64,000 nucleotides of DNA, taken from assembly GCA_015680685.1 (NCBI GenBank), contig MNCI01007588.1, positions 62,001 through 126,000 of the forward strand, written 5' to 3'. Origin of the DNA: Gnetum montanum. Taxonomy: Eukaryota; Streptophyta; Gnetopsida; Gnetales; Gnetaceae. Of the stretch, positions 58,535 to 64,000 are shown in pieces. The notes below the pieces were generated by a model. It saw nothing but the letters and a program-made list of their open reading frames with translations. It did not search any database and had not been told where the DNA came from. Made by a program: the position numbers and the translations under genes. Positions within the stretch are counted from its first letter, which is position 1; each line of letters opens with the position of its first letter.

Positions 58535-59816
58535 TGGTTCCCATTTTTTAAAACAATGATGAGAATTCAAAGCATATCCCTTAGACAAAATAAATGAGCT
58601 ACAAACAATGGTTATGGGACTAGAAAGACATGTTACCCATGCCTAAAGGTCCCCTCTAACTAAGGCCCTTTCTCACTTTTTGCTTCTCTTTTCTTCTTAA
58701 ATAAGGAGCAATGGTTGTTCTGTGGAAGCACTCTTATGTCTCAAGGGGATGGACTAGTCTTAGAGTGGCAATGTAAAGTCACTAAATGTGGTTGGTTTTG
58801 GTATGGACTAAGGATGAATTTTATCAGGTCACTTAACCATAAAATTCATAAGGGACTTCCTGTGACCTTAATCAGGAACTCCATTCCACTTTCTCTCTCA
58901 TTCATCGATGCTTTCGATGCCTAACGTCACTACCGATGTTCATGTTCTTGTTCGATGTCTTAGTTTGATGTGTCAACATTCTTAAGTAGTTTCTTCTAAG
59001 TTTTTGTACTTAACTTTCCATAACCATTAATCATCCATGGGGCTAATGGACTCCATGGTTTGAGGTTATGCAACAAAGGGCATGGGCCTGCTTTGGGAAG
59101 GATCCACTTGCATACCTTTTGGTTGGGTTGGTTAAGTTCTTTATCCTTAGACATTCTCACAATCAAATCCTTTTACATGCCCCATCTATGACATCCAATT
59201 GTGTGTATCTTCACAATGTTTTTCAATGAAATCCTCTTTTCTGTTATTGTGAATTCTTTCAACCTCTTCAAGCATTTCATTGCATTTAGGCTTTTCAGAA
59301 TTTAATAATGGATAATTTATCCATTTCACCTTATTTTTTAGTCTTCCTACTAACACTATTAAAGGAATCAATCCACCATAATCACAACCTAACAAGGTGT
59401 AACTACCGACGAGACAAGGTATCTTAAGGCTAGATGTTTCACATTGCATACTAATCCATAATCTTGTTGTGATTACAGTGGGAAAAATGGACTAGAAGTA
59501 GGACTATCTTCATCAAAGAAGAAGCAGTAGCACCATGTGACTAGGACCCTTCATGATCATTGAATCTTCTTCCTTGCTCTTCAACTACCTTAGGAGTCAA
59601 ATGTAAATTTTGGCCAAGGTGTTCAATCCTATTGTCATGAACACCCAATTTTGTAAAAGATTGTAAATCTATACACTTGGGCACTTAGAATCTATTTGTT
59701 TCATTTGAATTAGTTTGCATGTCAGTTAATAATCCCATACCTTCCCAATATTTTGTAACAGACTTGTTCCTCCTTTTGTTCACTCGAGGACAAGTTTTCA
59801 TTTAGCCATGGGGCTA
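58535..59816 (+). other. Element I 3' untranslated region, part after the Copia insertion, with polypurine tract
   Basis: The stretch shares short segments with E1 2,890-3,250. From 59,640 it closely matches the segments just before the LTRs of E1 and P (aataatcccatacctt near 59,730, 7,306 and 38,560). It ends in CCATGGGGCTA, the polypurine tract. The third ORF is not present. One antisense ORF is listed separately. Confidence 0.7.
59186..59449 (-). CDS. Small antisense ORF of unknown origin
   Basis: An 87-codon frame from ATG at 59,449 is fully open, in contrast to the stop-rich surroundings. It begins MQCETSSLKIPCLVGSYTLL and continues with a hydrophobic stretch (GGLIPLIVLVG), then a charged Lys/Glu-rich half ending HCEDTHNWMS. 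Acceptor-like TTACAG-type sequence is not clear on either side. I do not recognise it. It may be chance or a captured fragment. Confidence 0.25.
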   Translation of the reverse strand: MQCETSSLKIPCLVGSYTLLGCDYGGLIPLIVLVGRLKNKVKWINYPLLNSEKPKCNEMLEEVERIHNNRKEDFIEKHCEDTHNWMS

Positions 59817-60680
59817 TGATGAAGTGTATTTTTATTAGCCATGATATCGAATACTTGATATCGGGGGCCAAGAAGTGATGTTGAATATTCGATATCATGG
59901 GATGTGTGCCAACCTATAAATATAGCACTTGGGTGCATGGTTTGGGAATACATTTTTATCATAGCATAGTAGAGCTCTTGCAATTTCTTTTCTCTAGAGT
60001 TAAAATATTTTCCAAAGTTCCTATAGTAGGATTCATTGAGTGTAGGAATCTTTATTCAAGCACTATTGTACCTAAGCATGGTAGTGTGTGCTACAATAAA
60101 GATGAGTTTTTGATAAACCTTGCAGCACCTTGGCTAGATTCATTATTTTATTTATGCATTTAATGTTGTATGCAATTTCATTTAATAATTCCAAGTAATT
60201 AAGCTAAAGTAAGCTAAGATAAGTTAGCTAAGTTAAATAGCAATTAATTAAGCACATAAGTACAACCACTTTGGGCATGCACATGATTCTTAGTAATCCT
60301 AGTAACACTTAAATGTTTAGTAACCCAATAGTGTTATACATGTTTAGGATGTGCATTGAACATGGGACCAGATGCTTATGTTAGGATAGTTAGTTATTAA
60401 TTAGTAATTAGATTAGTTAAATTAGTTTATAAATTGAGTTCCAACTTGTTATTAATCATAGATAAATAAAATATAAAATAATAAAAATCATGTGCCTCAA
60501 TTACACTTAACCATACAAGTAAGTTCCACAAGCATAGTTGAGAAGACAACAATCGTCACAATTAGATTTCACATCCTAGAACTAATGTGCTTAGGAACTT
60601 AAGGTCTACAGAATTTGACCAGACACACATGAATACTTGTGATCCATATGGTTGAGTGTAAGGGTACTTGTTGCTCATCA
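59817..60680 (+). repeat. Element I 3' LTR (864 bp)
   Basis: It starts TGATGAAG and ends GCTCATCA and matches 45,317-46,209. The module GATATCGAATACTTGATATC lies at 59,843-59,862, another GATATC at about 59,891, and TATAAATA at 59,915-59,922. ATGCT follows at 60,681-60,685. Confidence 0.93.
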
Positions 60681-61370
60681 ATGCTCAAACAGTTGCTTTA
60701 CCCTCAAGGTAACCATAGGCAAGCCTTCCAACACACGTACTATCCCAATGGAGCCTATCCATAGCCACAGGAGTAATATCATCAATAGTGGAAACTATCC
60801 CAATTATGGGCCATGCTACCACCATGCCAACAATACCCATATCAGTAACCAAATCCATATGGATACTATGTGCAATGCCTAATCTCTCCAAGAAATGTAG
60901 CCATTCAAGCTTCACAACATTATCCAACTAAATACCATAGACTGACATCACCAAGAATAGACTAGAACTCATACATGCATCCATAAGTAGCTAGTTCCTC
61001 AAATCAACATCCCAATCCCTTATCACTACTGCCACCTCCTGTAATGTAGGGGGAATTGCCATCCAACCCACAACATAAAAGTGCAACCAGGGTGATGAAC
61101 ATGCAAGAGGAAGTGATCACACACAAACAATAATCTAGGAAATGATTGTTCTTTCAAACAAGTCCAGAAAAGGTTCGAAGGATGGGGATTACATCTACTC
61201 CTTTTCCATTCATATCTAGTCCTCCTAAAAGTCACAAGCTTCCTCCATCAACTAATGTAAACATCACAACCATCATGCTAATGCAAACCATCACTCACTA
61301 GATTAAGGTAGGACCACTTCCAAAAAACAAATAGATCCAAGAAGTCTCTTTGTGTACCTACAAGTAGCAG
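60681..61370 (+). pseudogene. Element O gag, second part
   Basis: Gag of O resumes directly after element I with YPQGN, the same tail motif as in I (48,318). It continues with a Tyr/Pro/Gln-rich stretch (NPYGYYVQC near 60,850, compare NSYGYYV in I near 48,470). Stops are present. This part would precede the protease. Confidence 0.72.
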
Positions 61371-64000
61371 GGCACAAACCATGCAAGGCTATACTTAATT
61401 CTAGGTCAAGAGTAAACTTGATATCACAAGACATGTATCAAGCCTAGAATCTACCACTGTTGAAGAAGATCAATATCTAGTTAGAGCTTCTAGACTAGTT
61501 GATCACAGTTTCACTAAGATAAGTGGATGATGTAATCATCACCATGAGTGGCTGGTCCTACCCTATAGAATTTTTGGATATTCATGTAGGTAAGAATAAG
61601 GGAGAGTTCCCAATCATAATGGGAAGGACTTGGCTTAGCACCATTGATGCAAAGCTTGGTATTTGAGACTTGTCCTTGGAAATCTCTAAGGAAGATGAAG
61701 CTGCTATCATCCAAAGACAAAGAGTTCCATGCATCGCATACAATGATAATAGGTGCAATTTCATGTAAAGAATATGGGTAGCTCAATGAAAAAATATCAA
61801 AGCATGTAAGAATTATATAGAGGAAATGTGTATGCAAAAATTCATGTATGCAGTAGCCACTCAACACGAAAGCACCCAGTGGTTGGTCACATATGAATAA
61901 GTAGAATCCAACAAATACATGGAACCAACAAATCAGACTACAAGTGCCTATATATAAGACATTGACAAGTTGGAACAGCTAAGGAAAAGGCACACCTACC
62001 CACATATGAATTAGAAAGAAGAAATAGATTGGGGATAGTTAGAGATCCTAGGCACTATAAAGCCAGAACTGTTAAAACTAAAAGCCCTACAGGTAGCACT
62101 AGAATATGCTTTCCTAAATAATAAGAAGTTGGTAATAATAAATGTTAACTTGAATGAACATCAAAAGAAGTTACCAGAATTTGTCAATAAGTGGCCCATA
62201 CCATTTGTGTGGTCTTACAATGAGATCATGGGAATTGATATGAGAATTTGTTAACATCAAATATATACCAATCTCATAGTGAAACCACGATGCCAACTCT
62301 AAAGAAGGCTCAATTCCAAACTAAAGTAGTCAAGAAGGAGCTAAAAAAGCTACTAAAGGTAAGATTCATCTATCCTATCGTAGATAGTGAATGGGTTAGT
62401 CCTTTAATAATCAATCCAAAGAAGAGACACAAGTGGCAAGTATGCATCAATTTTCGATTGTTGAATGTTGCTACATTAAAGGATCACTTCCCTTTTTCAT
62501 TTGTTGACTAGGTCCTGGATACTATCGTAGGACATGAGTACTACAATTGTTTGGATGGATATAGTGAATAAAATCAAATCTGCATTGCATTTGAGGACCA
62601 CGAGAAAACAATGTTCACTAGTTCATGGAAAACATTTGTCTACAAGTAAATGTCATTTGTTCTTTACAATGTGCCTACTACATTCTAGAGACTAGTGCTT
62701 AGTATCTTTCAAAAGTAAATTGAAAATGACATTGAAGTTTTCATGGATGATTTTTCCACATACGAGGTAGATTTTAAGTAAGAACTAGACCGATTAGAGC
62801 AGGTATTGAAGCGATGTGTAGAAACAAACCTCAAGCTCAATTGGAAGAAACGCCACCTCATGGCCCAAGATGGGATTGTATATGGGGTACTATCGAAGAT
62901 TCATAGAGAATTCCTCCAAGCTTGCAAAATCATTAGTGGAACTTATGAATAAGGATGCACCTTTCAAATTGACAAAGTGTTATGAAAAGACATTTGAAAC
63001 TCTAAAATAGAAACTAATTGAAACACCAATCCTTCAAGCTAATTGATCTATGCCTTTTCATATTATGATAGATGCCTTTAACTACACACTTGATGCAATA
63101 TTGACACAACTAGATGATCAAAAGAGATCCTACTACATACACTGTGCTAGCAGAATAATCACCAGAGCACAACTAAACTACACCACAACAAAAAATGAGC
63201 TCATGGCCATGGTGTATGCACATGAAAAGTTCGACATTTTATGCTCAAGTATCATATTTATGTCCATACCGATCACAGTGCCATCCTTTTCTCATGAACA
63301 AGCCAATAGTTAGTCCCAAAGTGATCAAATAACTTATGATTTTTCAAGAATTCAATATTACAATGATTGACAAAAAGGGCATGGAAAACGTTGTAGCTAA
63401 TCATTTTCCAAGGTTAAGATGGGATTCCCAAGATCATATAGAACCAATATCTAACCAATTCCCTAATGAGAATCTGTTGACAAAGATATGATGGCTGTAG
63501 ACTTAACAGGGAAGTCATGGATAGATGAATATATGACTTATTTGACAACACAGGAGCTTCTTGTTGAGTGGAACATGATCAACAACAAATCTTACAAGAT
63601 GCCCATAAAGCTCCATGTGGTGGCCACTATGTTGGGTGTAGAATGGAACTCAAGCTAATGATGCTAGGCTACTTTTGGCCTACCTTGTTTAGAGACATCC
63701 ACAATTTCACATAGTCTTATGAAAGATGGCAGAAAGATGGGGGAATGACAGCTAGACATGAAGGACCACAACACTAGATACAATAACGTGAGCCATCTGA
63801 TATATGGGGAAAAGATTTTATGGGACCCATGACACTAATGTAAAATAGGAAAGTGTATATAATAGTGACTATGGATTACTGCACAAAGTGGGTAGAGGTA
63901 GCAACAGTTAGAGACTATATAGCCAAGAAAACTACTAAGTTTTTCCAATAGAATGTTGTGAATAGATTTGGAGTACCAAGAATGCTCATATTAGATAATG
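61371..64000 (+). pseudogene. Element O pol, incomplete at window end
   Basis: The protease segment reads AILNSRSRVNLISQDMY (about 61,390), where the catalytic Asp position is Asn, then FPIIMGRTWLSTID near 61,608. RT begins with FIYPIVDSEWVSPLIINPKK (62,367-62,425), then NFRLLNVATLKDHFPFSFVD, and FMDDFSTY near 62,740. Near 62,880 about 125 bases present in I are missing, joining the palm region to YYRRFIENSSKLAKSLVEL. RNase H has FHIMIDAFNYTLDAILTQL (63,053). Integrase starts with HVVATMLGVEW and has FMGPMTL near 63,820. The window ends at the second Asp region (LILDN, 63,990). Stops and frame changes are frequent. Confidence 0.8.

Larger units (their letters stand above)
45317..60680 (+). 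mobile_element. I: Athila-type element nested in gag of O
   Basis: It is structurally complete: 5' LTR, primer site, gag, protease, RT, RNase H, integrase, 3' untranslated region, polypurine tract, 3' LTR and target duplication. The third ORF present in E1 and P is absent. Its 3' untranslated region is split by the Copia element at 53,262-58,534. Coding regions carry many stops, so it is dead. It belongs to the same family as its host element O. Confidence 0.92.
42350..64000 (+). mobile_element. O: outer Athila-type element, continuing past the window
   Basis: The order is 5' LTR, primer site, gag up to 45,316, then a 15.4-kb nested element (I), then gag resuming at 60,681 and pol running off the window end. 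The gag text on either side of I joins in frame when one copy of the 5-bp target duplication is removed. The 3' LTR lies outside the window. Confidence 0.9.

Noticed and set aside
59186-59449. Plastid gene fragment
   Set aside because: I compared it mentally with familiar plastid proteins such as AccD and ClpP and found no convincing motif match.

Overview
This window looks like intergenic, repeat-saturated nuclear DNA from a seed plant with a large, heavily methylated genome. I cannot name the species. The evidence is two lineages of plant Ty3/Gypsy elements (an Athila-type family with a tRNA-Asp primer site, and a Tat-type element with two RNase H domains), a Ty1/Copia element, an integrated pararetrovirus and a broken fragment of a plant Acinus-like gene. 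CpG is scarce and most nonsense codons look like C-to-T or G-to-A changes, as expected of old methylated transposons. I see no intact host gene, no rRNA or tRNA gene and no CRISPR array. The only unread bases are single Ns at 11,871 and 53,790 and a 106-base gap at 55,171-55,276.

Layout. 1-8,259: an Athila-type element (E1), left LTR cut by the window edge, with gag but no pol and a long coiled-coil third ORF behind its own promoter-like block. 8,260-15,786: three truncated copies (X1, X2, X3) of another LTR family, two of them forming a large inverted repeat, plus a gag scrap, an Acinus-like pseudo-exon group and DNA I cannot assign. 15,787-37,882: a Tat element with a truncated 5' LTR, gag, protease, a 10-kb interruption, then RT, RNase H, a second RNase H and integrase, and a 2.1-kb 3' LTR. 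The interruption holds a tandem array, an antisense spliced pseudogene and, inside that, a pararetrovirus remnant. 37,883-39,470: the 3' end of a second Athila-type element (P) that carries the same third ORF as E1. 39,471-42,349: a minus-strand gag/protease relic. 42,350-64,000: a three-level nest. Outer Athila-type element O is split in gag by inner same-family element I (45,317-60,680, target duplication ATGCC/ATGCT), and I is split in its 3' untranslated region by a minus-strand Copia element (53,262-58,534, target duplication TGGTT on both sides).

How the parts work together. Each LTR element would have supplied its own promoter (TATAAATA boxes are visible in the LTRs), primer site, capsid and polymerase. 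All are now dead by nonsense codons, frameshifts or lost catalytic residues. E1 and P lack a visible polymerase and would have depended on relatives such as I and O. The points most worth a second look are: the 14-bp GATATC/GGGTACCC palindromic module shared by Athila-family LTRs and by an internal promoter in E1; the long unrecognised third ORF; the antisense spliced gene inside the Tat element; and a dispersed GAGAGCRTAGTC motif that marks the LTRs, leader and central insert of the Tat element.
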